Assembly: GCA_019358895.1 (NCBI GenBank)
Contig: JAHHIG010000013.1
Span: 101,789 to 165,788 of the forward strand
Source of the DNA: Tildeniella nuda ZEHNDER 1965/U140
Lineage (GTDB): Bacteria; Cyanobacteriota; Cyanobacteriia; Leptolyngbyales; Leptolyngbyaceae
Length of the DNA stretch: 64,000 nucleotides
Direction of reading: 5' to 3'
Within the stretch, counting starts at the first letter, position 1. The number at the start of each line of letters is the position of its first letter. Below are positions 33,176 through 40,921 of the stretch, piece by piece. The notes under the pieces were generated by a model. It had not been told where the DNA came from and did no database searches. It was given only the letters and a program-made list of their open reading frames with translations. Made by a program: the position numbers and the translations under genes.

Positions 33176-34069
33176 ATGACACGCATCTTGCTCACAGGTA
33201 TTACCGGACAGGTTGGTCAGGAACTCCAGCAAACCCTGGCTTCTCTAGGAGAAGTCGTTAGTGTGGGGCGCGATCGCGTCGATTTTTCGCAACCAGAAGC
33301 TGTACAGCAGGTGATGGAGGCGGTGAAACCTGCGATCGTCATCAACTCGGCTGCCTACACAGCAGTTGACAAAGCCGAAAGCGAACCAGACCTTGCCAGG
33401 TTGGTGAATGCTGCTTCACCCGGAATTCTTGCCGAAGCCGCAAACCGCATTGATGCAGGACTGATTCACATCTCCACGGATTACGTGTTTGACGGCACTC
33501 ACAGTTCACCCTACCTGGAAACCGATGCCACAAATCCACTGGGTGTGTATGGCTCGACCAAGTTGGCAGGCGAAGAAGCCGTACGTGCGGCGTGCGATCG
33601 CCACTTCATCATCCGTACTGCCTGGGTTTACGGCGCGAAAGGCAAAGGCAATTTCGTCAAAACCATGCTGCGTTTGGGGGCAGAGCGAGAAGAACTGCGC
33701 GTCGTGACCGATCAAATTGGTGCGCCTACATGGTCAAAGGATTTAGCAGCGGCGATCGCTCAGCTCACCCCGCAACTGTCTACCGATAATGCAGGCACCT
33801 ATCACTACACCAACAGCGGCGTGTGTAGCTGGTACGATTTTGCGATCGCCATCTTTGAAGAAGCACACCAACTCGGTTTCCCCCTCAAAATTCAACGCGT
33901 TATCCCCATCACTACGCCTGAATATCCTACTCCTGCCAAACGCCCTGCTTTCTCCGTCCTCTCCCTCAAAAAAATCTCGACACTGTTAGGCACCCACCCT
34001 CCTTACTGGCGACAAAGTTTGCGCGAGATGTTGTCGGAGTTGAACGGCAATTTGCTTCTAGACAGTTGA
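33176..34069 (+). CDS. rfbD: dTDP-4-dehydrorhamnose reductase
   Basis: An NAD(P)H-dependent reductase, the last step of dTDP-L-rhamnose synthesis for surface polysaccharides. The 297-aa protein has the Rossmann motif 'LLTGITGQVGQEL', 'VINSAAYTAVDKAESE', 'LIHISTDYVFDG' and the catalytic 'YGSTKLAGEEAV' (YxxxK). 'IIRTAWVYGAKGKNFV'-like and 'YHYTNSGVCSWYDFA' complete the family order. rfbA, B and C are not adjacent. Downstream lies decayed sequence with a LuxR fragment and a mobile element, so this gene is at the edge of a recently rearranged stretch. Confidence 0.95.
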   Translation: MTRILLTGITGQVGQELQQTLASLGEVVSVGRDRVDFSQPEAVQQVMEAVKPAIVINSAAYTAVDKAESEPDLARLVNAASPGILAEAANRIDAGLIHISTDYVFDGTHSSPYLETDATNPLGVYGSTKLAGEEAVRAACDRHFIIRTAWVYGAKGKGNFVKTMLRLGAEREELRVVTDQIGAPTWSKDLAAAIAQLTPQLSTDNAGTYHYTNSGVCSWYDFAIAIFEEAHQLGFPLKIQRVIPITTPEYPTPAKRPAFSVLSLKKISTLLGTHPPYWRQSLREMLSELNGNLLLDS

Positions 34070-34099
34070 GCTACTATTTCAACGCAATTTGAGCCTTGC

Positions 34100-34260
34100 T
34101 GAGGTGGATGATTGCACTGCCTCATTTCTAAACAGTTGACCCACCACCTCAACGCGAGATAAGATCCTTAACTTGCGGAACGCCGCTTCAACGCTTGCTT
34201 GACAGAATTCGTTTTAATCCAGAGAGCACCACAGTTTCTGCGTTGAATCAACGCCTTGCT
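34100..34260 (-). pseudogene. Fragment of a LuxR-type regulator (paralogue of 36665-37381)
   Basis: This stretch aligns by eye to the 3' end of the LuxR-GAF gene at 36665: shared words include 'CAACGCGAGA', 'CTTCAACGCTTGCTT' and 'ACAGAATTC'. In one frame it encodes 'GALWIKTNSVKQALKRR', close to 'GAALWITENSVKQALKRM' of the intact protein, then meets a frameshift and stop. Its 5' end stops at the mobile element that begins at 34267. Only the HTH region survives. Confidence 0.75.
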
Positions 34261-34266
34261 GCCTTA

Positions 34267-34437
34267 GAGGCTGTTTGAAAAGCGTCTGGCGGTTAAAACC
34301 GCGACTACGTAAACAAAGTCCGCCGACACGGACTACCGAAACGCGAGGGCTTTATAACCTGCGACGGCAGGTTTTGTCCGTGTAGCCGCGACTTCAGTCG
34401 CCAAGGCTACAAGTATACGGACTTTTAAAACGTCCTC
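34267..34437 (+). mobile_element. 171-bp multi-hairpin element (MITE-like), copy 1
   Basis: The ends are GAGGCTGTTTGAAAAG and, reversed, GAGGACGTTTTAAAAG (13 of 16 identical); both sides are flanked by TTA (34264-34266, 34438-34440). Inside are four hairpins: GCGGTTAAAACCGC; AGTCCG...CGGACT; AACCTGC...GCAGGTT; and TGTAGCC/GGCTACA enclosing GCGACTTCAGTCGC. No coding capacity. It cuts a LuxR gene fragment. Two other copies lie at 50700-50871 and 63878-64000. Confidence 0.85.
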
Positions 34438-34575
34438 TTATAACGAACGCAAAGTGTTCGCAGCAGCTTCTATGCGGTGGTTGCCGTAGAGGAGGAGAGA
34501 GGATATTTATTGAATCGTGGCGCGAGGAGGTTAGCAAGGTTAGAGATATTGAAAGACTCAATCTTTTACTAACGG

Positions 34576-34968
34576 TCACTCTGCTAAAGGAGTAGACGAC
34601 GCGATCGCAGCGGTTTCAGGGGCGTGTAATCGGTTCATCTTCTCCAACAGATAAGTCTTCATCGTCTTCAATTCCTGAATTCGCTCATCAATTTGCTCAA
34701 GCTTTTGTTGAATGATACTCCTTTTCTTAGTATCAGTTAGTTGAGCACTCTCTAAATCTTTGACCAATTCGTGAATCTCTGTCAGCGTGAATCCCAAACG
34801 TTTTCCTTGTTGAATCAAAAGCAACCGCTCCAAACTTTCATCTGAGTACTCTCGGTAATTATTGCTCTTACGTTCCATTAGTACAGAGCCAAGCAAACCC
34901 TTTTTTTCATAGAAACGAATGGTATCGATCGAGAGACCAGACTTTTTTGCTAGTTCACCGATTTGCAT
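34576..34968 (-). CDS. MerR family transcriptional regulator
   Basis: A MerR activator-repressor of 130 aa from ATG 34968. It has the winged helix 'MQIGELAKKSGLSIDTIRFYEKKGLLG' and 'NNYREYSDESLERLLLIQQGKRLGFTLTEI', then a long dimer coiled coil ('KKRSIIQQKLEQIDERIQELKTMKTYLLEKM'). The C-terminus lacks the clustered cysteines of metal sensors, so it more likely senses a small organic or redox signal. An upstream start (34992) is possible, but it would place coding sequence over the operator. It is divergent from an SDR gene, and the shared 80-bp region carries a MerR-type promoter. Confidence 0.93.
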   Translation of the reverse strand: MQIGELAKKSGLSIDTIRFYEKKGLLGSVLMERKSNNYREYSDESLERLLLIQQGKRLGFTLTEIHELVKDLESAQLTDTKKRSIIQQKLEQIDERIQELKTMKTYLLEKMNRLHAPETAAIASSTPLAE

Positions 34969-34977
34969 GATTGCCTC

Positions 34978-35009
34978 TTGACCCTGGAGCATACTCCATA
35001 GTTTACATT
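34978..35009 (+). promoter_or_regulatory. MerR-type promoter and operator for the SDR gene
   Basis: TTGACC (-35, 34978-34983) and TACATT (-10, 35004-35009) are 20 bp apart, the over-long spacer that MerR proteins act on. Between them is the dyad TGGAG-CATA-CTCCA (34985-34998). It lies 38 bp before the SDR start. Confidence 0.65.
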
Positions 35010-35047
35010 AGCACTGAACCAGTCAACAAACTGATTAGGAGGGCAAT

Positions 35048-35899
35048 GTGGACGCTATTTTGATTACTGGAGCTTCATCAGGTATTGGGTATGGGGCAGC
35101 AAAAGAGTTTGTTAAAAGCGGATACCAGGTGTTTGGCAGCGTTCGCAATCAAGCAGATGCTGAACGCTTAAAATCCGAAATCGGCTCCAATCTTATCCCG
35201 CTCCTGTTTGATGTGACTGACACTGCGGCTCTGCAACAGGCGGTTCAACAAGTGGAGTCAATTGTAAGGAGTAAAGGCTTAGCAGGAGTGATCAACAATG
35301 CGGGCATCGCTACTAGCGGTCCACTCATGCATCAACCTTTAGACGAAATTCGGTGGCAGTTTGAAGTGAATGTGCTTGGTGTCATTGCAGTGACCCAAGC
35401 GTTTTTGCCTCTGTTGAAAGCTCGGAAGTCAACCACAAGACCTAGTAAAATCATCAACATTAGTTCAGTAGGCGGCAAGATTGCATCTCCTTTTATTGGT
35501 GCCTACGTTGGTACCAAGCACGCGATCGAGGGTGTGTCTCACAGCCTGCGACGAGAATTACAGCTTCATGGCATTGATGTGATTATCATCGGACCGGGTG
35601 CGGTGAATACCCCAATTTGGGAAAAGGAATCTGCTCAAGAGACGGATCGGTACGCTGAAACAGAGTACGCAAAATCACTCCAGGCATTCCAGCAATATGC
35701 AACTGACATTGGTAAACAGGGATACAGCACTGAAGTGATTGGACGATTCATTCGTGAGGTATTCGAGACTCAAAATCCCAAAGTTCGATATGCGATCGTG
35801 CCTGACCCCGTCAGCAACTGGATTCTGCCACGGATACTGCCTAGCCGTTGGTTAGACAAACTGATTGGTAGAAATTTCGGTTTGCTAAAAGAACGATAG
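35048..35899 (+). CDS. Short-chain dehydrogenase/reductase (SDR)
   Basis: A classical SDR oxidoreductase of 283 aa, NAD(P)-dependent. Motifs: 'LITGASSGIGYGAAKEF' (TGxxxGxG), 'VINNAGIATSGPL' (NNAG), 'IINISSVGGKIASPFIGAYVGTKHAIEGVSHSL' (catalytic Ser, YxxxK) and 'VIIIGPGAVNTPIW'. The start is GTG 35048 with AGGAGGG at 35037-35043; the overlapping ATG 35046 gives only a 5-residue frame. Expression is likely controlled by the divergent MerR. The substrate is unknown; similar MerR-SDR pairs are often stress or aldehyde responsive. Confidence 0.93.
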   Translation: MDAILITGASSGIGYGAAKEFVKSGYQVFGSVRNQADAERLKSEIGSNLIPLLFDVTDTAALQQAVQQVESIVRSKGLAGVINNAGIATSGPLMHQPLDEIRWQFEVNVLGVIAVTQAFLPLLKARKSTTRPSKIINISSVGGKIASPFIGAYVGTKHAIEGVSHSLRRELQLHGIDVIIIGPGAVNTPIWEKESAQETDRYAETEYAKSLQAFQQYATDIGKQGYSTEVIGRFIREVFETQNPKVRYAIVPDPVSNWILPRILPSRWLDKLIGRNFGLLKER

Positions 35900-35992
35900 C
35901 GAATGGTTTATCCTAATTGAGTAAATTTCTTAACGCCACACTGAGATTAGGGTTTGAGTGGTGATATTTACGCCGATCGCTGAGATTCTAGT

Positions 35993-36484
35993 ATGTCTAA
36001 TGTACGTGTAAGAAACACCGAAGAACTTGACCTTGACTACGTTTTAAGGGCTGAAAGCGATGACGAGAATCGTCAGTATATAATTTCCTGGTCACGTGAA
36101 AAGCATCTCCAAGCAGTGAGAGATCCTAATATTGCTCACCTCATTGTGCAGAACGAAACAAATGTTGGCTATGTAATTTTGGCTGGGCTTCTTGATGCCA
36201 ATCAAAGCATTGAGTTTCGTCGGATCGTGATTACAGAAAAAGGTAAAGGTTACGGAAAAGCGACAGTTGAGATGATTAAGAAGCTAGCATTCGAGACTTA
36301 CCGTGCTCATCGATTGTGGCTTGATGTAAAAATTCAGAATCATCGTGCTCAAGCAATTTACAGTAAAGCAGGTTTTACAATCGAGGGGACATTACGCGAA
36401 TGTCTAAAATCTGGAGATGGATATGAATCATTAATCATTATGTCGATGTTGCAGCAAGAGTATGAGAAAAGCAAGTTCAATTAG
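35993..36484 (+). CDS. GNAT family N-acetyltransferase
   Basis: A 163-aa GCN5-related acetyltransferase, RimJ/RimL-like. The acetyl-CoA motif is 'RRIVITEKGKGYGKATVEMI' (Q/RxxGxG/A-type), followed by 'HRLWLDVKIQNHRAQAIYSKAGFTIEGTLREC', the usual C-terminal half. The start ATG 35993 lacks a strong ribosome site. It follows the SDR gene by 93 bp on the same strand and may be co-transcribed. Base composition is slightly more AT-rich than the neighbours, which hints at transfer. The acceptor is unknown. Confidence 0.9.
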   Translation: MSNVRVRNTEELDLDYVLRAESDDENRQYIISWSREKHLQAVRDPNIAHLIVQNETNVGYVILAGLLDANQSIEFRRIVITEKGKGYGKATVEMIKKLAFETYRAHRLWLDVKIQNHRAQAIYSKAGFTIEGTLRECLKSGDGYESLIIMSMLQQEYEKSKFN

Positions 36485-36664
36485 TGTCGAATTGCAGCAT
36501 AACGACTCGGTTGGAGCAGACTAGCAAAGTTAGTCACTGTTGTAGCAAAGGTCATCGGCAGTCGCTCAACCGCAACGTTGGTCTAAGCAGTCAGCTTTGA
36601 TAGGGGTTCAACTGTTTGAACTGGGAAATTTGCTTAACCCTATTAGAGATTAAGGTTTGAACGC

Positions 36665-37381
36665 TCACATGGCGCTGATCTGTGAGGACGATCGCCCTGC
36701 CTCCCTGCCAGCCAACTGAGCCACCATCTCAGCGCGAGACGACACCTTCAACTTGCGAAACATCCGCTTCAACGCTTGCTTAACAGAATTCTCGGTAATC
36801 CAGAGAGCGGCACCAATCTCGGCACTGGTTAACCCCTGCGCCACCAATTCGGCAATTTGGGATTCGCGGGAAGTTAATTTATCGTAGTTCAATGTTGGTA
36901 AAGCAATAGGCTGCACTCTCAACGCCGCCAATCGAGTAGACAGATGCAGACAGAGCGCACTTAAATCTGCCAGGTTTTGAGCATCAAACGCTGAATTATC
37001 CCGATGGCGGGTGAAGGCAATGCCACCGACCAGTTGACCGTTATGGACGATCGGTCCCGTCATCACATGCCCATGATCGGCGCGGGGACAAATCGTTTGC
37101 CAAACTCCCGGTGGTAAGATAACTTCCTCATGCACGGGGGCGTGACGTTCCACCAGGTAGCGTAAGACAGGATTGTGGTCGAGCGACAGCGCCAATCTGA
37201 TGATGCCTGGAGTGTTGGCATCGACAGTGGGAAATTCATCCAGAAACATTAGTCCCCAGCGGGTGGCGGCAAAATATTCGCCTACTTGCGCCATGACGGG
37301 CTGTCGCAGTTCTGATTCGTCTTGAGCCTTGGCGATCGCCTGAAACAAACATTGCAACGAATTTTCCATCGTTAGTTGCAT
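36665..37381 (-). CDS. GAF-LuxR type transcriptional regulator
   Basis: A 238-aa regulator with an N-terminal GAF-like sensor ('MAQVGEYFAATRWGLMFLDEF', 'HGHVMTGPIVHNGQLVGGIAFTRH') and a C-terminal LuxR helix-turn-helix at about residues 168-228: 'LTSRESQIAELVAQGLTSAEIGAALWITENSVKQALKRMFRKLKVSSRAEMVAQLA'. No receiver domain, so it senses a ligand directly rather than a phosphate. It is divergent from the DJ-1/PfpI gene and may regulate it. A decayed paralogue of its HTH end lies 2.4 kb to the left (34100-34260). Confidence 0.92.
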   Translation of the reverse strand: MQLTMENSLQCLFQAIAKAQDESELRQPVMAQVGEYFAATRWGLMFLDEFPTVDANTPGIIRLALSLDHNPVLRYLVERHAPVHEEVILPPGVWQTICPRADHGHVMTGPIVHNGQLVGGIAFTRHRDNSAFDAQNLADLSALCLHLSTRLAALRVQPIALPTLNYDKLTSRESQIAELVAQGLTSAEIGAALWITENSVKQALKRMFRKLKVSSRAEMVAQLAGREAGRSSSQISAM

Positions 37382-37478
37382 CAGTATTACTAATACAGTC
37401 AGTTAAATAACTTGATTTGTCAAACGACACCCTGTCAATCTTGTCGAGTTCTGCGATCGCCTCCATAATCATCGGATA

Positions 37479-37509
37479 TTGCCGCAAAGTGTACCCGATC
37501 GAGGTCTAT
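37479..37509. repeat. 31-bp direct repeat, left copy
   Basis: It matches 38338-38368 with one difference in 31 bp (core GCAAAGTGTACCCGATCGAG plus GTCTAT). The two copies flank the DJ-1/PfpI gene. Both read through 'KVYPIEVY' in one frame, so the repeat may be a leftover of a coding segment. Confidence 0.9.
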
Positions 37510-37581
37510 CTGCATTTGAGGATCAGCGACTATCTTGGGTTAGTCAACTGCTTGTGAAATAAGTTAAACGGAGAAGCAAAA

Positions 37582-38286
37582 ATGAGTACTCAAGATGGAG
37601 AAAAATTAAACATCGGTATTTTCATTAGTCCAAACTGCTACATCCCAGACATCATCGGGGTCTACACCATATTTAGCGTTGTTCCTAACTGTGAGATTCA
37701 TTTCATTTGGCAGGACAAAGATCTCATTGTTGGCTATCCCAATTTCCCAATGCACGCGACAACCACCTTCGCAGAATGCCCGTTGAACCTTGATGTTCTC
37801 TGTATTGGAGCCACTACAGGGTTGTTGTCAGATGAGGCGTTAGTCTTTTTGGCAGAGCAAGGTAAGCAAGCAAAATACTTAATTGGTATTTGCGGAGGCA
37901 GCCTCATCTTAGGTGCGGCGGGTTTGCTCAACGGGTATCGTGCCACAGCAAGTTTCTCACTCATTGATGAACTTCCCAGTTTTGGCGCGATTCCAGTGAA
38001 GGGAGGCAAGGTCGTGGTCGATCGCAATCGCATTACAGCCAGTCCGGTTTCGGGTTCTTTTGATGCAGGCTTAATTGTGCTGGGAAAGCTCCGCGGTGAA
38101 GATGCGGCTAAAGAAGTTGAATTGACTCTTGAGTATGCCCCTCATCCTCCTTATGGTACGGGCAGTCCTGAGTTGGCGGGGACTGATCTGACCCAAAAAG
38201 TGATGCAGAAATACGAGGCAGGATTCAACGAATTTCGCAGGGCTGCACGACAAGCATCAGAACGGGTAATGGCTCTAAAGGCTTAA
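37582..38286 (+). CDS. DJ-1/PfpI superfamily protein, isonitrile-hydratase-like
   Basis: A 234-aa class I glutamine-amidotransferase-fold protein of the DJ-1/PfpI group. The nucleophile elbow is 'YLIGICGGSLILGAAGLLNGY' with the reactive Cys. 'IVGYPNFPMHATTTF' and 'ITASPVSGSFDAGL' match members annotated as isonitrile hydratases (InhA-like). The true reaction is unproven; related proteins also act as glyoxalases or chaperones. The gene lies between two 31-bp direct repeats and opposite a GAF-LuxR regulator, so the segment may have been inserted or duplicated as a unit. ATG 37582 has GGAGAAGC upstream. Confidence 0.9.
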   Translation: MSTQDGEKLNIGIFISPNCYIPDIIGVYTIFSVVPNCEIHFIWQDKDLIVGYPNFPMHATTTFAECPLNLDVLCIGATTGLLSDEALVFLAEQGKQAKYLIGICGGSLILGAAGLLNGYRATASFSLIDELPSFGAIPVKGGKVVVDRNRITASPVSGSFDAGLIVLGKLRGEDAAKEVELTLEYAPHPPYGTGSPELAGTDLTQKVMQKYEAGFNEFRRAARQASERVMALKA

Positions 38287-38337
38287 ATTTCCTGACAGAG
38301 CAGTCTATGTCGGTGAGGGCATCTTTTGCCAGTGTTG

Positions 38338-38368
38338 CAGCAGCAAAGTGTACCCGATCGAGGTCTAT
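38338..38368. repeat. 31-bp direct repeat, right copy
   Basis: Second copy of the repeat at 37479-37509, 859 bp away. It falls in the non-coding leader of the HMA-domain gene if ATG 38427 is its start. Confidence 0.9.
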
Positions 38369-38426
38369 GCAGAGTCAGTTTGTTGTTCTTAATCTGGTTG
38401 TACTGCCACAAACATTCACATCGAAT

Positions 38427-39095
38427 ATGTCACGTTCTTCAGATCCAATCGTAATTTCTCCCGCTACTCAAACAACAGTGAAACTCAGCGTTGGGGGAAT
38501 GCACTGTGCAACTTGTGTAAAAGCTGTTGAAACACAATTGCTTCAGCAATCGGGCGTAGATTCAGTAATAGTTGATTTAGCGACTGAAACCGCAACAGTT
38601 GAATGCGACACAGGGGTAAATTTAGGTGAGTTAGCCGATCGCCTCACTGCCGCCGGATTTCCCAGTCAATTGCAGCATTCTGAAGCTGAAACCATCAGTG
38701 ACACCCAGACTCAAACCTCAGTGCATTGGACATTGATGGGCTTTTTCATCCTCGTCGTGGGCTTTAACCTTTGCTTGAATGCCCAAGTGTTGACGGTGGG
38801 ATTGGCTTATTTCTACAACCCGGAGTGGTGGCAGGCTCACGTTTGGCTGGTGCGCGGCTACAGTAGCTTGTCTCTGATTTTGTTCGCATGGGCGTATCGC
38901 ATCACCGTCCCTCGCCGAGTGCGAAGCCTCACCGCCAGTTTGCCAGTGCTGTTGGGATTGCAATTTCTGACGATTCACCTCAAAACTCCAATTCCGTTAG
39001 CAACTGTGCATCCGTTGATTGGTTTTACATTGTTTTCGGTTTCCACCACGTTAGTCCATCGCGTCAGTCGGTTTCTATTTCCTAAAGCAACGTGA
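38427..39095 (+). CDS. Heavy-metal-associated (HMA) domain plus four-helix membrane protein
   Basis: An N-terminal HMA domain with the metal-binding 'GGMHCATCVKAVE' (CxxC, residues about 25-30) is followed by four hydrophobic segments ('LMGFFILVVGFNLCLNAQVL', 'SSLSLILFAWAYRIT', 'SLPVLLGLQFLTI', 'LIGFTLFSVSTTLV'). This fusion is unusual; the membrane half is not a P-type ATPase. ATG 38427 is preferred over the start at 38307. An IS982-type element has cut the last codons: the reading frame now ends '...FPKAT', where the uninterrupted sequence (38427-39089 joined to 40119) would read '...FPKAEET'. That stop lies next to the ATG of the devB remnant, so the two were one operon. Confidence 0.85.
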   Translation: MSRSSDPIVISPATQTTVKLSVGGMHCATCVKAVETQLLQQSGVDSVIVDLATETATVECDTGVNLGELADRLTAAGFPSQLQHSEAETISDTQTQTSVHWTLMGFFILVVGFNLCLNAQVLTVGLAYFYNPEWWQAHVWLVRGYSSLSLILFAWAYRITVPRRVRSLTASLPVLLGLQFLTIHLKTPIPLATVHPLIGFTLFSVSTTLVHRVSRFLFPKAT

Positions 39096-40111
39096 GTTCG
39101 ACGAACAGAAATTGACACAAGAAGAGCTGAGACTGGTTTTGAAGTAACGGTCTCAGCTATGGACACCATCGTATCGCGCCTTGACATCGCCCAAATCTTC
39201 TGTGAACTGGACGATTTTTATCAGCACTTCGAGCACGGTTGGCAACACCAGGTCCAGTTGCCCTCCATGCCTGGTGAACGTCGGAGCCATTCCCGTCTGA
39301 GTCTGAGCGAAGTGATGACGAGGCTCCAGAGGAGCGGCTTCGCCAACGCTGTGGCGTTTCACGGTTCTGGCTTTCGCACCTTCAAGGAGTTTTATACCTT
39401 GTGCGTCTTGCCGCACTGGCGACGCGCGTTTCCCAACTTGGTCAGCTACAGTCGCTTTGTCGAGTTGCTGCCCTGGTGCCTGATGCTCTTGTGCTGCTTC
39501 TTGCACACCCGCCAAGGCGAGTGCACTGGCATTGCGTTCATCGACTCCACCCCGCTCAACGTCTGCCACCCCTGCCGTGCCCATGCGCACAAAGTCTTTC
39601 AAGGGCAGGCGCGGTGGGGTAAAAACTCTGTGGGCTGGCACTTTGGCTTCAAACTCCACCTGATTGTCAACGACCAGGGTGAGTTGCTGGCGTTTAAGCT
39701 CACGCCCGCGAACACCGATGACCGCAAGCCTGTGCCGGACATGACCCAAGACTTGCTGGGCAAACTGTTCGGCGACCGTGGTTATGTCTCGCAAGCCTTG
39801 TTTGAACAGTTGTACGAACGGGGACTCCAACTCATCACCAAGTCGAAGAAAAACAGGAAAAACCGCTTGGTCAAGCTCATCGACAAGATTTTGCTCCGCA
39901 AACGGGCGCTCATTGAATCGATTAACGACCAGCTCAAGAACATGTGCCAGATTGAACACTCACGCCATCGCAGTTGGTTCAATTTCTTGGTCAACTTGCT
40001 GGCAGGCTTAATCGCCTATACCTACCAGGAGAAAAAGCCCTCCTTGGATTTAGAGTTCAAAGACTTGCCAGCATTGCCTCCGGCTATCTTTTGACCTCGT
40101 CGAACTGACGT
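39090..40111 (+). mobile_element. IS982-type insertion sequence, complete, 1022 bp
   Basis: Terminal inverted repeats: ACGTGAGTTCGACGA on the left, ACGTCAGTTCGACGA (reversed) on the right, one mismatch in 15. A 7-bp target duplication TAAAGCA is perfect at 39083-39089 and 40112-40118. It carries one intact transposase. The perfect duplication and the open transposase frame suggest a recent insertion. Confidence 0.95.
39159..40094 (+). CDS. IS982 family transposase
   Basis: A 311-aa DDE transposase of the IS982 type. The N-terminal part is 'FCELDDFYQHFEHGW', then 'RLSLSEVMTRLQRSGF'-like sequence. The catalytic region holds 'GIAFIDSTPLNVCHP' (first Asp), 'GELLAFKLTPANTDDRK' with 'LFGDRGYVSQ' (second Asp) and 'RALIESINDQLKNMCQIEHSRHRS' (Glu). 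No frameshift is seen, so it is likely active. It fills nearly the whole element between the inverted repeats. It moves its own IS by cut-and-paste. Confidence 0.96.
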   Translation: MDTIVSRLDIAQIFCELDDFYQHFEHGWQHQVQLPSMPGERRSHSRLSLSEVMTRLQRSGFANAVAFHGSGFRTFKEFYTLCVLPHWRRAFPNLVSYSRFVELLPWCLMLLCCFLHTRQGECTGIAFIDSTPLNVCHPCRAHAHKVFQGQARWGKNSVGWHFGFKLHLIVNDQGELLAFKLTPANTDDRKPVPDMTQDLLGKLFGDRGYVSQALFEQLYERGLQLITKSKKNRKNRLVKLIDKILLRKRALIESINDQLKNMCQIEHSRHRSWFNFLVNLLAGLIAYTYQEKKPSLDLEFKDLPALPPAIF

Positions 40112-40130
40112 TAAAGCAGAGGAAACCTGA

Positions 40131-40864
40131 ATGGCGTTGCAGAGGTTAAAAACACTGAATCGATCGACCCTTGCTCTAATCATTGCTGGAGCGGTGATTG
40201 CCACTGGTTTGTTCTCTTACACGGTGGGTCAGTTGGGTCGCAAACCCGTTGAACCTGTGCAATCCGCGCCTGTAAATGAACCGATTGCTGCACTGGGACG
40301 ACTGGAACCTGTCTCAGAAGTGGTGAGCGTCTCGGTTTCCACTACGCTCAATAACGATCGGGTCAAGCAGTTGTTCGTGAAGCGGGGCGATCGCGTCCAG
40401 ATCAATCAGGTAATTGCAATCTTAGAAAGTTACGACCGCTTACAAACTGCCCTGTTAGAAGCACAGCAACAAGTCAAAGTTGCCCAGTCCAAACTGGCAC
40501 AAGTGAGAGCCGGAGTAAAGTCTGGAGAAATCGCGGCGCAACAAGCTGAAATTGCCCGATTGCAAGCCCAGTTACAGGGCTAGATTGCCACACAAGCAGC
40601 CACGATCGCCCGCCGCCAATCAGAGGTCAACGGATCGCTCGTGCCCTGGTCAGCCGTCCCCAAATTGTCTTAGCCGATGAACCTACAGCCGCACTGGACA
40701 AAAAATCGGGGCGAGATGTGGTGGAACTGATGGAAAAACTTGCTAAAGAACAGGGTTGCACGATTCTGTTAGTCACCCACGACAATCGCATTCTCGACCT
40801 TGCCGACAAGATTGTCTACATGGAGGATGGCTGTTTGGTTGACAAGGCGAGCGTTACGATATGA
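40131..40864 (+). pseudogene. devB: devB-devA deletion scar (HlyD/ABC exporter remnant)
   Basis: The first 150 codons are the N-terminal half of a DevB-type membrane-fusion protein: membrane segment 'STLALIIAGAVIATGLFSYTVG', 'IAALGRLEPVSEV', 'RGDRVQINQVIAILESYDRL', and a coiled coil to TAG 40581-40583. The frame continues after the stop with DevB-like 'IATQAATIARRQSEV'. At about 40626 it joins, in another frame, the C-terminus of the DevA ATPase: 'RIARALVSRPQIVLADEPTAALDKKSG', 'TILLVTHDNRIL', ending 40864. Thus the end of devB, all of devC and most of devA are gone. The order HMA gene-devB-devC-devA was an operon. Confidence 0.9.
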
Positions 40865-40921
40865 GCAGCTTCACTGCGCAACGTTGCGTCGATCGGGTCA
40901 CTTCTTGTTAAGGCATTTCAG

